Assembly: GCA_030596245.1 (NCBI GenBank)
Contig: JAUVKN010000035.1
Coordinates: forward strand, 1-19,185
Origin: Bacteroidia bacterium
GTDB taxonomy: Bacteria; Bacteroidota; Bacteroidia; Bacteroidales; GCA-2748055
DNA: 19,185 nt
Direction of reading: 5' to 3'
The translations under genes were made by a program, and so were the position numbers. The notes under the pieces were generated by a model. That model was not told where the DNA came from, searched no databases, and saw nothing but the letters and a program-made list of their open reading frames with translations. Shown piece after piece: positions 7,695 to 15,546 of this stretch; positions within the stretch are counted from its first letter, which is position 1; every line of letters starts with the position of its first letter.

Positions 7695-7722
7695 ATGCAA
7701 AGCTTTGCGCAATGCTTTGCAT
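7695..7722. promoter_or_regulatory. 28-bp near-perfect palindrome, candidate operator
   Basis: Arms ATGCAAAGC and GCTTTGCAT flank the centre TTTGCGCAAT; 26 of 28 positions are self-complementary. A terminator is unlikely: there is no T-run and no gene ends nearby. It lies about 80 bp upstream of the sugar-operon promoter. The TTGCGCAA centre would fit a LacI-type or similar dimeric regulator. Confidence 0.5.
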
Positions 7723-7763
7723 GAAAACAAAGGCTCGTGACTATTGATATTCACAATATATCT

Positions 7764-7794
7764 TTTGATGTTTGTATAGAAGCCATTAACTTTT
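7764..7794 (+). promoter_or_regulatory. Probable Bacteroides-type promoter of the sugar operon
   Basis: TTTG (7764-7767), a 19-bp spacer, then TAACTTTT (7787-7794), which matches TAnnTTTG at all but the last base. Transcription would start near 7800, giving a short leader before the ATG at 7823. No Shine-Dalgarno sequence is seen in this leader, which is common in Bacteroidota. Confidence 0.5.
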
Positions 7795-7822
7795 GACTAA
7801 AATTTAATCAATCCCTGATATA

Positions 7823-8197
7823 ATGGAATATCTTTCTAAGCAGAACTACAATTCATACAAACGATTTTGTAAAACCCTTACCCTTGAAGATGACCTCCAG
7901 TTGATTGAGGATTACAAAAAGGTCCATGCAGCAGGAGCAACATGGCCCGAAATCACCCAGGGTATGATCGATGTGGGAATTCTCGATATGGAGATTTACA
8001 TTGTGGGGACCCGTCTCTTTATGATCATGGATACAGTACCCGATTTCGATCACAACAGTGCCATGACCGAGCTGGCCACAAAGCCCAGACAATCCGAATG
8101 GGAAGTTTATGTTTCAAGGTTTCAGAGAACTTCTGCAGAAGCATCGGCAGATGAGAAGTGGCAGGTGATTGAACGGATCTACAAACTTGGGGATTGA
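7823..8197 (+). CDS. RhaM-type L-rhamnose/L-fucose mutarotase
   Basis: A 124-residue protein of the YiiL/RhaM family, which interconverts the alpha and beta anomers of 6-deoxy-L-hexoses. The matching parts are the central WPEITQGMIDVGILDMEIYIVGTRLFMIMDT (a paired His-x-x-x-WPE helix, here VHAAGATWPE, then the strand with an aromatic-rich turn) and the later WEVYVSRFQ near the C-terminus. It is the first gene of a tightly packed operon: the next start codon comes one base after its stop. The downstream FucP transporter and GH29 fucosidase suggest L-fucose (or L-galactose) as substrate rather than L-rhamnose; the equivalent gene in oxidative fucose clusters of other bacteria often belongs to this family. 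Confidence 0.82.
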   Translation: MEYLSKQNYNSYKRFCKTLTLEDDLQLIEDYKKVHAAGATWPEITQGMIDVGILDMEIYIVGTRLFMIMDTVPDFDHNSAMTELATKPRQSEWEVYVSRFQRTSAEASADEKWQVIERIYKLGD

Positions 8198-8198
8198 T

Positions 8199-9032
8199 AT
8201 GATCATTGACGCTCATCATCATTTATGGAAGTTCAACAGTGATGACTACGGTTGGATGGACGATTCCATGAAGGTGTTAAAAAGGGATTATCTGCCCGCA
8301 GACCTTGAAAATGATATTGTGAATGCCGGTGTATCAGGTACTGTTGTGGTGCAAGCGAGGCAGATCATTGAGGAAACCCGCTGGCTTCTTGAATTGGCCG
8401 ATGAGAATGACTTCATAAAGGGAGTTGTGGGATGGGTGGATCTGCGCTCACCCGAACTGGGAAGACAATTGGATGAGTTTGTCGGCAATCCCAAATTAGT
8501 CGGGGTAAGGCATGTGATCCATGATGAGGCTGATGATGACTTCATGTTGCGTCCGGCTTTTGTGAATGGCATCGAAATGCTTGTGGATTATAACCTGACT
8601 TATGACCTGCTTTTGTTTCCCAAACACCTGGAGCGTGCCATTGAACTTGTAAGTATGTTTCCTGACCAGAGATTCGTCCTGGACCATATCTCAAAACCCT
8701 TTATCAAGTCAGGGATACTGCAGCCATGGAAAGATGATATTGAGGCACTGGCGGCCCAGCCCAATGTCTGGTGCAAGATCTCAGGAATGGTCACAGAAGC
8801 TGATCACCAGGCATGGAAATATGTAGATTTTGTTCCTTACATAAAGGTAGTTTGTGAGGCCTTTGGAACCGACAGGATCATGCTGGGAAGTGACTGGCCT
8901 GTTTGCAGACTGGCAGGAGAATACGATGAGGTAATGGGGATTCCCCTTGCCTTTTTTGACCATTTGAGCGAAACTGAAAAAGAGAGTATATATCGTCAAA
9001 ACGCAATTGATTGCTACCAATTAGAACTATAA
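8199..9032 (+). CDS. Amidohydrolase, L-fuconolactonase-type
   Basis: A 277-residue metal-dependent hydrolase of the COG3618 type, which opens L-fucono-lactone (or related aldonolactones) to the acid. The start at 8199 is chosen because GGGGA precedes it at good distance and MIIDAHHHLW is the true family N-terminus with the metal-binding His cluster (His6-His8). Other family marks are GVVGWVDL, GVRHVIHDE, FVLDHISKP with a conserved His, WCKISGM, and LGSDWPVC with the catalytic Asp232. It directly follows the mutarotase and precedes FucP and the aldo/keto reductase, so it should take the lactone made by that reductase. L-galactonolactone is an equally possible substrate. Confidence 0.88.
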   Translation: MIIDAHHHLWKFNSDDYGWMDDSMKVLKRDYLPADLENDIVNAGVSGTVVVQARQIIEETRWLLELADENDFIKGVVGWVDLRSPELGRQLDEFVGNPKLVGVRHVIHDEADDDFMLRPAFVNGIEMLVDYNLTYDLLLFPKHLERAIELVSMFPDQRFVLDHISKPFIKSGILQPWKDDIEALAAQPNVWCKISGMVTEADHQAWKYVDFVPYIKVVCEAFGTDRIMLGSDWPVCRLAGEYDEVMGIPLAFFDHLSETEKESIYRQNAIDCYQLEL

Positions 9033-9037
9033 CAACT

Positions 9038-10339
9038 ATGGAAAAGAAGAAAATTAAAGTACTTGAAAAGCAGTACCTGGTTCCATTTATACTTATCACC
9101 TCCTGTTTTGCATTCTGGGGATTGGCCAATGATATTACCAATCCAATGGTGAAGGCCTTTTCAAAGATCTTTCTGATGAATACGGTACAGGGGTCCCTGG
9201 TCCAGGTGGCCTTTTACGGCGGGTATTTTGCCATGGCGTTCCCGGCCGCCATATTTATCAGGAGGTATACATACAAAGCAGGTATCCTTGTTGGACTTGG
9301 ATTGTATGCCACCGGTGCACTGCTGTTTATTCCCGCCAGTGCCATAGGGGTATATGCACCATTCCTGATCGCCTATTTTATACTTACGTGCGGATTGTCT
9401 TTCCTGGAAACAAGTGCCAATCCTTACATTCTTTCTATGGGATCTGAGGAGTCCTCCACACAACGACTCAACCTTGCACAATCCTTCAATCCCATTGGAT
9501 CCATTACTGGTATGTTCATTGCCAAAACTTTTATCCAGGCAAGGCTCGATCCCCGGGATACTTCCCAGCGAGAATTGTTAAGTGCAGAGGAGTTCGATGC
9601 TGTGAAGATGAGCGATCTTGATATTCTTAGCTCTCCCTATATCATTATCGGGCTTGTGATCATAGCTATGTTCGTCCTGATCGCCATGGTGAAAATGCCA
9701 AGGAATGCAGATAAGAACCATACCATCGATTTCATTCCTACCCTCAAAAGAATTTTCGCCATTCCCCGCTATCGGGAAGGAGTTGTTGCCCAGTTTTTCT
9801 ATGTGGGTGCCCAGATCATGTGCTGGACATTTATTGTGCATTATGGCACCCGGTATTTTATGAGTCAGGGCATGGGTGAACAGGAGGCTGAAGTTTTATC
9901 ACAGCAATACAACATTGTGGCCATGGCCATATTTATCGTCAGCAGGTTCATCAGCACATTCCTCATGAGGTATATCAGGCCGGGTCGCCTCTTAATGTTC
10001 TTTGCCTTTGGTGGATTTGCACTTGTTGCCGGTGTGATAATATTCCAGGGAATCATTGGCCTTTATTGCCTTGTGGGTGTTTCTGCATTTATGTCCCTGA
10101 TGTTCCCTACCATTTATGGAATTGCCCTCAGAGGACTTGGAGAAGATGCTAAATTTGGAGCAGCCGGACTGATCATGGCCATTCTTGGTGGCTCCATAAT
10201 GCCCCCGCTTCAGGGTGCCATCATCAAGCAGGGAATGGTATTTTCCATGCCCGCCGAGAATGTTTCATTTATTATCCCATTGATCTGTTTTGTGGTGATC
10301 GCCATGTATGGTTACAGAACCCGGACATTTGCTCATTAA
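9038..10339 (+). CDS. fucP: L-fucose:H+ symporter, FucP-type MFS permease
   Basis: A 433-residue inner-membrane protein with about twelve hydrophobic segments. The FucP signatures are FAFWGLANDITNPMV in the first segment, FYGGYFAMAFPAA, and LSFLETSANPYIL in the middle of the N-terminal half, with LAQSFNPIG after it. The start at 9038 is chosen because it begins the typical short Lys-rich N-terminus, five bases after the previous stop; the in-frame ATG at 9011 lies within the upstream gene. FucP of E. coli carries L-fucose and also accepts L-galactose and D-arabinose, so the substrate is not fixed by homology alone. Within the operon it supplies the monosaccharide to the oxidation enzymes on either side. 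Confidence 0.9.
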   Translation: MEKKKIKVLEKQYLVPFILITSCFAFWGLANDITNPMVKAFSKIFLMNTVQGSLVQVAFYGGYFAMAFPAAIFIRRYTYKAGILVGLGLYATGALLFIPASAIGVYAPFLIAYFILTCGLSFLETSANPYILSMGSEESSTQRLNLAQSFNPIGSITGMFIAKTFIQARLDPRDTSQRELLSAEEFDAVKMSDLDILSSPYIIIGLVIIAMFVLIAMVKMPRNADKNHTIDFIPTLKRIFAIPRYREGVVAQFFYVGAQIMCWTFIVHYGTRYFMSQGMGEQEAEVLSQQYNIVAMAIFIVSRFISTFLMRYIRPGRLLMFFAFGGFALVAGVIIFQGIIGLYCLVGVSAFMSLMFPTIYGIALRGLGEDAKFGAAGLIMAILGGSIMPPLQGAIIKQGMVFSMPAENVSFIIPLICFVVIAMYGYRTRTFAH

Positions 10340-10359
10340 TCTGGAATGAGGGACGAAAG

Positions 10360-11409
10360 ATGATTCTTACGACAAAAAAACCGCTGGGGAATACAGGATT
10401 GCAAACTCCACAGATAGTCTATGGTACCAGTTACCTGGGAAACCTCTATACTGTACTGCCCTATAAGGAGAAGCTGGCCCTGATGAAAAAGTGGTTCGAG
10501 TGCACAGATAAGCCAGTGGTCATTGATACAGCTGGTAAGTATGGTGCAGGACTTGCGCTTGAGATCATAGGGAGAGGACTGGCTGATATGGGCATGCATC
10601 CTGAGGATATTATTATAAGTAACAAGTTGGGCTGGTACAGGGTACCCCTCACTACAGATGAACCCACCTTTGAACCCGGTGCGTGGGCTGACCTGGAAAA
10701 TGATTGCATTCAGATCTTTGGATATGATGAGATCATGAAGTGTTATAAGCAGGGCAACGAACTGCTGGGGGGTACATATAGTTCGGAGATGGTTTCCATC
10801 CATGATCCGGATGAGTATCTTTTGGCAGCTTCAGATCCTGCAGAACGTGATAAAAGACTCCTGGAAATAGTGGAATCTTACCGGGCCCTGTTCGATCTCA
10901 AAAAAGAAGGCAAAGTCAAAGCTGTTGGGATAGGGTCCAAGGACTGGACCATCATCAAAGAACTTTATGATCATGTGCCTTTTGACTGGGTAATGTTTGC
11001 TAATAGTTTCACAATCTTCAGTCATCCGGTGGAGTTATTGGAGTTTATGGATAAGCTAAATCACAACGGAGTAGGTATTATCAATTCAGCTGTATTTCAT
11101 GGAGGATTTCTTACTGGGGGTAACAAATTTGATTACCAGGATGTGGATCCGGAATCAGAAAAGGGAGAGGTAATCTATGGTTGGAGAGAGATTTTTAATG
11201 CGTTATGTGAAGATCATGATGTCTTGCCGGGGGATGCATGCCTCCATTTCGGATTGTCACATCCTTCCATTGTGAGCATTGCCCTGAATACCAGCAAACC
11301 CGGGAAAATGAGCCGAAACGTGGAGATCATTCAGCGGAAGATCCCTGCCGAATTCTGGAAGGCATTGAAAGATCATGGATTGATTGATCCGGAATATCAG
11401 TATATATAA
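10360..11409 (+). CDS. Aldo/keto reductase, probable L-fucose (or L-galactose) 1-dehydrogenase
   Basis: A 349-residue aldo/keto reductase of the D-threo-aldose/L-fucose dehydrogenase kind, which oxidises the anomeric carbon to a lactone with NAD(P)+. The catalytic tetrad is visible: Asp56 and Tyr61 (VVIDTAGKYG), Lys89 (ISNKLGWY) and His148 (VSIHDPDEY). The opening KPLGNTGLQTPQIVYGTSYLGN and the later VKAVGIGSKDW fit the subfamily. GAGGGA upstream of the ATG is a good ribosome site. Between FucP and the zinc dehydrogenase, and just after the lactonase, it would catalyse the first committed step of oxidative sugar breakdown. A role on D-arabinose cannot be excluded. Confidence 0.85.
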   Translation: MILTTKKPLGNTGLQTPQIVYGTSYLGNLYTVLPYKEKLALMKKWFECTDKPVVIDTAGKYGAGLALEIIGRGLADMGMHPEDIIISNKLGWYRVPLTTDEPTFEPGAWADLENDCIQIFGYDEIMKCYKQGNELLGGTYSSEMVSIHDPDEYLLAASDPAERDKRLLEIVESYRALFDLKKEGKVKAVGIGSKDWTIIKELYDHVPFDWVMFANSFTIFSHPVELLEFMDKLNHNGVGIINSAVFHGGFLTGGNKFDYQDVDPESEKGEVIYGWREIFNALCEDHDVLPGDACLHFGLSHPSIVSIALNTSKPGKMSRNVEIIQRKIPAEFWKALKDHGLIDPEYQYI

Positions 11410-11424
11410 TCCTTTGGAAAATAT

Positions 11425-12444
11425 ATGAAGACTTTAATTATTGAAAAACCGGGCCATGTTTTAGTCATTGAACGGGATAAACCGGTGGTAAGAGAAGGAG
11501 AAATCCTTGTGAAGTTAAAATATGTTGGTTTCTGCGGTTCGGATCTGAGTACTTATCTGGGTAAGAATCCTATGGTGCAGTATCCTCGTGTACCCGGACA
11601 TGAAATTTCCGGGGTGATCGAAGAATTAGGTGAAGGTGTTCCAGATGGATTTGCAGAGGGAGCACCAGTTACCGTGGTGCCCTACACCAACTGTGGCCGG
11701 TGCCCTTCATGTCGAAGGGGTAGAAGTTATGCGTGTCAATTCAATCAGACACTTGGTGTACAGCGGGACGGAGCCATGCAGGAGTACCTTTCAGTACCCT
11801 GGCAGAAAATTCTAAAAGCTCCCAACCTCAGTGAGTTGGAGCTGGCCATGGTTGAGCCACTCACGGTTGGATTTCATGCCATTGATAGGGGACGGGTAAC
11901 CGATTCGGATACTGTGATGGTCCTGGGATGTGGCATGATCGGTGCAGGTGCTATTGTGCGGGCTGCACTCAGGGGAGCCACTGTGATTGCTGTGGATATT
12001 GACAGCCATAAATTAAAACTGGCGGGTATGCTGGGCGCCACATATGCAATCAATTCTATCTCTACCGATCTTCACCAGGAATTGATTAAACTGACAGATG
12101 GAGATGGTCCTGACGTGGTAGTGGAAGCGGCCGGGAATCCCATTACTTACAAGGCAGCTGTGGATGAAGTGGCCTTCACCGGACGTGTTGTCTGTATCGG
12201 GTATGCGGGTATTGAGGTCTCTTTTGCCACAAAACTCTTTGTGCAGAAGGAGATAGATATCATGGGTTCACGCAATGCAACCCCCGAGGATTTCAGGGCA
12301 GTCATCAGTTACCTGGAAAGTGGTATATTTCCTCTGGATCAAATGATCACAGGCAAGGTGAAGCCTGAGGATGCTGCAGATGCCGTTCAGGCATGGGCGG
12401 GTGAACCCGGAAAAGTGATGAAATTATTGCTGGATCTTACTTAA
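11425..12444 (+). CDS. Zinc-dependent medium-chain alcohol dehydrogenase
   Basis: A 339-residue MDR-family dehydrogenase. Catalytic zinc ligands are Cys37 (GFCGSD), His59-Glu60 (PGHEISG) and probably Glu144 (VEPLTVGF); the structural zinc site is Cys90, Cys93, Cys96 and Cys104. The nucleotide fold has VLGCGMIGAGA and an Asp (VIAVDID) that favours NAD+. It resembles sugar-acid and polyol dehydrogenases such as L-galactonate 5-dehydrogenase and threonine-dehydrogenase-like proteins. Its place straight after the aldose dehydrogenase suggests it oxidises L-fuconate, its 2-keto-3-deoxy derivative, or L-galactonate. The known Xanthomonas-type L-fucose pathway uses a short-chain enzyme for the 2-keto-3-deoxy step, so this would be a non-orthologous replacement if the role is the same. 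The substrate is unproven. Confidence 0.8.
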   Translation: MKTLIIEKPGHVLVIERDKPVVREGEILVKLKYVGFCGSDLSTYLGKNPMVQYPRVPGHEISGVIEELGEGVPDGFAEGAPVTVVPYTNCGRCPSCRRGRSYACQFNQTLGVQRDGAMQEYLSVPWQKILKAPNLSELELAMVEPLTVGFHAIDRGRVTDSDTVMVLGCGMIGAGAIVRAALRGATVIAVDIDSHKLKLAGMLGATYAINSISTDLHQELIKLTDGDGPDVVVEAAGNPITYKAAVDEVAFTGRVVCIGYAGIEVSFATKLFVQKEIDIMGSRNATPEDFRAVISYLESGIFPLDQMITGKVKPEDAADAVQAWAGEPGKVMKLLLDLT

Positions 12445-12453
12445 AATCATTAA

Positions 12454-13974
12454 ATGATGAAAAAACTATTTGTATTGGTATTTGGCATATTACTACTGGG
12501 TTGCACCGGTACGCCGGAACCGAAAACATTTGAACCTGACTGGGAATCGCTCAGTAAACATGAGGCAGCTCCAGAGTGGTTTCGTGATGCTAAGCTGGGG
12601 ATCTATTTCCATTGGGGTGTTTATTCCGTACCTGCCTATGGGAATGAATGGTATCCCAGGTGGATGCATTTTGAGGGCGACAAAACCTATGAGCATCATC
12701 TGGAGAAATATGGACATCCATCTGAATTTGGTTACCATGATTTTATACCCATGTTTAAAGCGGAGAACTTTGATGCCGACGAGTGGGCAGACCTCTTTGT
12801 AAAGGCCGGAGCCAGGTTTGCAGGTCCGGTAGCGGAACATCACGATGGATTTTCCATGTGGGACAGCGATGCCACACCCTGGAATGCGGCAGATATGGGA
12901 CCGAAAAGAGATATTACTGGTGAGTTAGCGGTGGCTTTAAGGGAGCGGGACATGAAATTAATCACCACCTTTCATCATGCCAAGCATCTGCAACGCTATA
13001 AAGATAGCGCACAAGAAGAGTTGGAGTCTCAAGAGACCCGGCGAGGTAAATTCAGAATGAGTCACTATCCCTATATTGAAGGTCTTCCTCCTGTTTCGGA
13101 GGATAAAGAGCTAAAATATCTCTATGGAAACATTCCGGAGGATCAGTGGCTGGAGGAGGTATGGTTCGGAAAGCTGAAAGAGGTGATCGACCAGTACCAG
13201 CCTGATATTATATGGTTTGACTCCTGGCTTGATCAAATTCCTGTGGAGTATCAGCAGAAGTTCAGTGCATACTTCCTGAACGAGGCAGAAAAGTGGCAGA
13301 AAGAGGTAGTCATTGTTCGTAAGCAGGATGACCTTCCGCTGAATTACACGGTGGATGACCTTGAGAAATCGAGAAAGAACAGGCTGGAACCCGACCCATG
13401 GATGACCGATGAGACCATTAGTAAGGGAAGCTGGTGCTATACAGAGAATCTTGAGATCAAAGACTCAAAGGATGTGCTGCATGTATTAATAGATATTGTC
13501 AGCAAAAATGGTGTATTGCTGTTGAATATATCTCCAATGGCAGATGGCACTATTCCCGAAATCCAGGTAGGGGTATTAACTGATATGGGTCATTGGCTTG
13601 GCAAATATGGAGAAGCAATATATGAAACGCGTCCATGGTATACCTTTGGTGAGGGTCCTACAAAGGAGCCTGAAGGGCACTTCAGTAACAGGGAGGGATT
13701 TTTGAATTTAAAGTACAGCTGGAAAGATGTCCGTTATACCACAAAGGATGAGATCATTTATGCTACGCTGCTGGGCTGGCCCGGTGAGGGAGAAGAAGTG
13801 GTGCTCAGTTCCTTTACTACAGACTCACTGCCTGAACCGTTAAAAGTAGAATCAGTTACTTTAATCGGGCGTGAGGAAGAACTGATCTGGGACCAATCAG
13901 ATGCCGGTCTATCCATCAAAATACCTGCTGTAGCTCCTGATGAGATGGCTGTGGTCTTCAAAATTAAAATATAA
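12454..13974 (+). CDS. GH29 alpha-L-fucosidase family lipoprotein
   Basis: A 506-residue glycoside hydrolase of family 29, which removes terminal alpha-L-fucose (some members alpha-L-galactose) with retention. The signal peptide ends in LLLGC (Cys17), so the enzyme is lipid-anchored. Family marks are APEWFRDAKLGIYFHWG, AEHHDGFSMWDS, TTFHHAKH, and DIIWFDSW, in which Asp256 is the expected nucleophile. NGVLLLNISPMADGTIP and an immunoglobulin-like C-terminal domain follow. The acid/base residue is not assigned, as it varies in the family. Starts at 12454 and 12457 cannot be told apart. It links the sugar-import genes upstream to the two sulfatases downstream in one operon, as expected if desulfation precedes or follows its cut. 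Confidence 0.93.
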   Translation: MMKKLFVLVFGILLLGCTGTPEPKTFEPDWESLSKHEAAPEWFRDAKLGIYFHWGVYSVPAYGNEWYPRWMHFEGDKTYEHHLEKYGHPSEFGYHDFIPMFKAENFDADEWADLFVKAGARFAGPVAEHHDGFSMWDSDATPWNAADMGPKRDITGELAVALRERDMKLITTFHHAKHLQRYKDSAQEELESQETRRGKFRMSHYPYIEGLPPVSEDKELKYLYGNIPEDQWLEEVWFGKLKEVIDQYQPDIIWFDSWLDQIPVEYQQKFSAYFLNEAEKWQKEVVIVRKQDDLPLNYTVDDLEKSRKNRLEPDPWMTDETISKGSWCYTENLEIKDSKDVLHVLIDIVSKNGVLLLNISPMADGTIPEIQVGVLTDMGHWLGKYGEAIYETRPWYTFGEGPTKEPEGHFSNREGFLNLKYSWKDVRYTTKDEIIYATLLGWPGEGEEVVLSSFTTDSLPEPLKVESVTLIGREEELIWDQSDAGLSIKIPAVAPDEMAVVFKIKI

Positions 13975-13995
13975 CTTGCACTTATAGATAAACCC

Positions 13996-15546
13996 ATGAT
14001 CCTGCCTCGATTTATACTTTTGCTCTCTGTTTTGTTTGGGCTGGTCTCCTGTTCACAAAAGGGAAGTGAGAAAGATATATTGCCCAACATTGTTATTTTA
14101 TATGCTGACGACATGGGTTATGGAGATCTGGCATGTCAGAATAAGGCATCCAAGATTCCTACCCCCAACCTGGACCAGCTCGCAGCTGAAGGGATGCGTT
14201 TTACCGATGCCCATAGCTCATCGGGAATCTGTACACCCAGCAGGTATGCTCTTTTAACAGGGCGTTATCACTGGCGGAAATTTCATGGTATTGTGCAGGC
14301 ATTTGGCCCATCGGTATTTGACAGTGACAGACTGACTATGGCCAAAATGTTACAGGAGAAGGGATACAAAACAGCCTGTATCGGGAAATGGCACCTGGGG
14401 TGGAGTTGGGAAGAGATATTATATCCCGGAAAAGAAGTCACAGAAATGGAAATCAATGGTAGAGATCGGAATGTTTATCTGCCCGATGATTTTGACTGGT
14501 CTCTACCGGTTCCTGGTGGTCCTCTCGATCAGGGTTTCGACTACTATTTCGGCGATGATGTAATTAACTTTCCTCCTTATACCTGGATTGAGAATGACAG
14601 GATTCTTGATCCCCCAACCGAATTATATACACTTGGAAGGGAGAATACTCCTGAAGGAAGCTGGGAGTGCCGTCCGGGGCCTACTGTGGAAGGATGGGAT
14701 TATTACCAGGTGTTGCCTACCCTTACTAAGAAAGCGATAGAATACATAAAATCAAGGAAATCCGATCCTGATCCATTCTTCCTCTACATGGCCTTTCCCT
14801 CACCACACGCCCCCATAATCCCTAATGATGAGTTCCGGGGTAAATCGGAAGCCGGCGCATATGGAGATTTTGTATACCAGACTGACTGGTGCATCGGTGA
14901 GATCCTGAGTGCTATTTCAGACAATGGATTGGGTGAAAATACTCTTGTGGTATTTACCAGTGACAATGGGCCGGAGAATTACGCATACCTTCGGGTGAGA
15001 AATCATGATCATTATAGCATGGGTGACCTGCGAGGGGTAAAGAGAGATGTATGGGAAGGGGGGCACCGGGTCCCGTTTATTCTACGCTGGCCAGGAACAG
15101 TAAAAGGTGGAGGTATCAATGGAACCACTATCAGCCAGGTGGATCTGATGGCCACTTTTGCTGATATCATTGGGTATGAGCTTCTGGATGCAGATGCCGA
15201 AGATAGTTATAGCCTTTTGCCACTGGCTGACTCATCTTTTGAAGGTTCTTATGGAAGAGAGGTCACTGTGCAGAATACCCGTCAGGGTATTTATGCGGTG
15301 AGAAAAGGTGACTGGCTGCTGATCAATCATAAAACCGGAAATATGAACAGAGCGGTACCGGTCTATTTTGACAGCATCAGGGGTTACGAAGCCCATGATT
15401 CTCCCGGCGAACTGTATAACCTGAAGACGGACCTTTCACAACAAATTAATCTTTACACTGAGTTCCCTGAAATTGTTATGGAACTCAAGGGTGCTCTTAA
15501 AGCAACCCAAGGAATTGAACAAATAGAAAAAACTTTAGACCAATGA
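13996..15546 (+). CDS. S1-family sulfatase, lipoprotein
   Basis: A 516-residue sulfatase. The signal peptide ends LVSC (Cys19). Formylglycine motif CTPSR with Cys79 (SSSGICTPSRYALLTGRYHWR), metal ligands Asp38-Asp39 (YADDMGYGD), IGKWHLGW, TSDNGPENY and WEGGHRVPFILRWPG. The CTPSRYALLTGRY-WR wording is seen in sulfatases acting at position 6 of galactose-type sugars, among others; I treat that as a hint only. The stop codon overlaps the next ATG (ATGA), so the two sulfatases are translationally coupled and probably act on the same glycan. It has 21 bp to the GH29 gene. Confidence 0.93.
   Translation: MILPRFILLLSVLFGLVSCSQKGSEKDILPNIVILYADDMGYGDLACQNKASKIPTPNLDQLAAEGMRFTDAHSSSGICTPSRYALLTGRYHWRKFHGIVQAFGPSVFDSDRLTMAKMLQEKGYKTACIGKWHLGWSWEEILYPGKEVTEMEINGRDRNVYLPDDFDWSLPVPGGPLDQGFDYYFGDDVINFPPYTWIENDRILDPPTELYTLGRENTPEGSWECRPGPTVEGWDYYQVLPTLTKKAIEYIKSRKSDPDPFFLYMAFPSPHAPIIPNDEFRGKSEAGAYGDFVYQTDWCIGEILSAISDNGLGENTLVVFTSDNGPENYAYLRVRNHDHYSMGDLRGVKRDVWEGGHRVPFILRWPGTVKGGGINGTTISQVDLMATFADIIGYELLDADAEDSYSLLPLADSSFEGSYGREVTVQNTRQGIYAVRKGDWLLINHKTGNMNRAVPVYFDSIRGYEAHDSPGELYNLKTDLSQQINLYTEFPEIVMELKGALKATQGIEQIEKTLDQ

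Larger units (their letters stand above)
7489..7822. other. 334-bp AT-rich intergenic regulatory region
   Basis: No convincing gene is present. The left end holds the toxin-antitoxin promoter and its direct repeats; 7540-7660 shows nothing I can assign; 7669-7722 holds two neighbouring palindromes; 7764-7794 holds a probable promoter for the sugar operon. The composition is visibly more AT-rich than the flanking genes. Confidence 0.7.
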
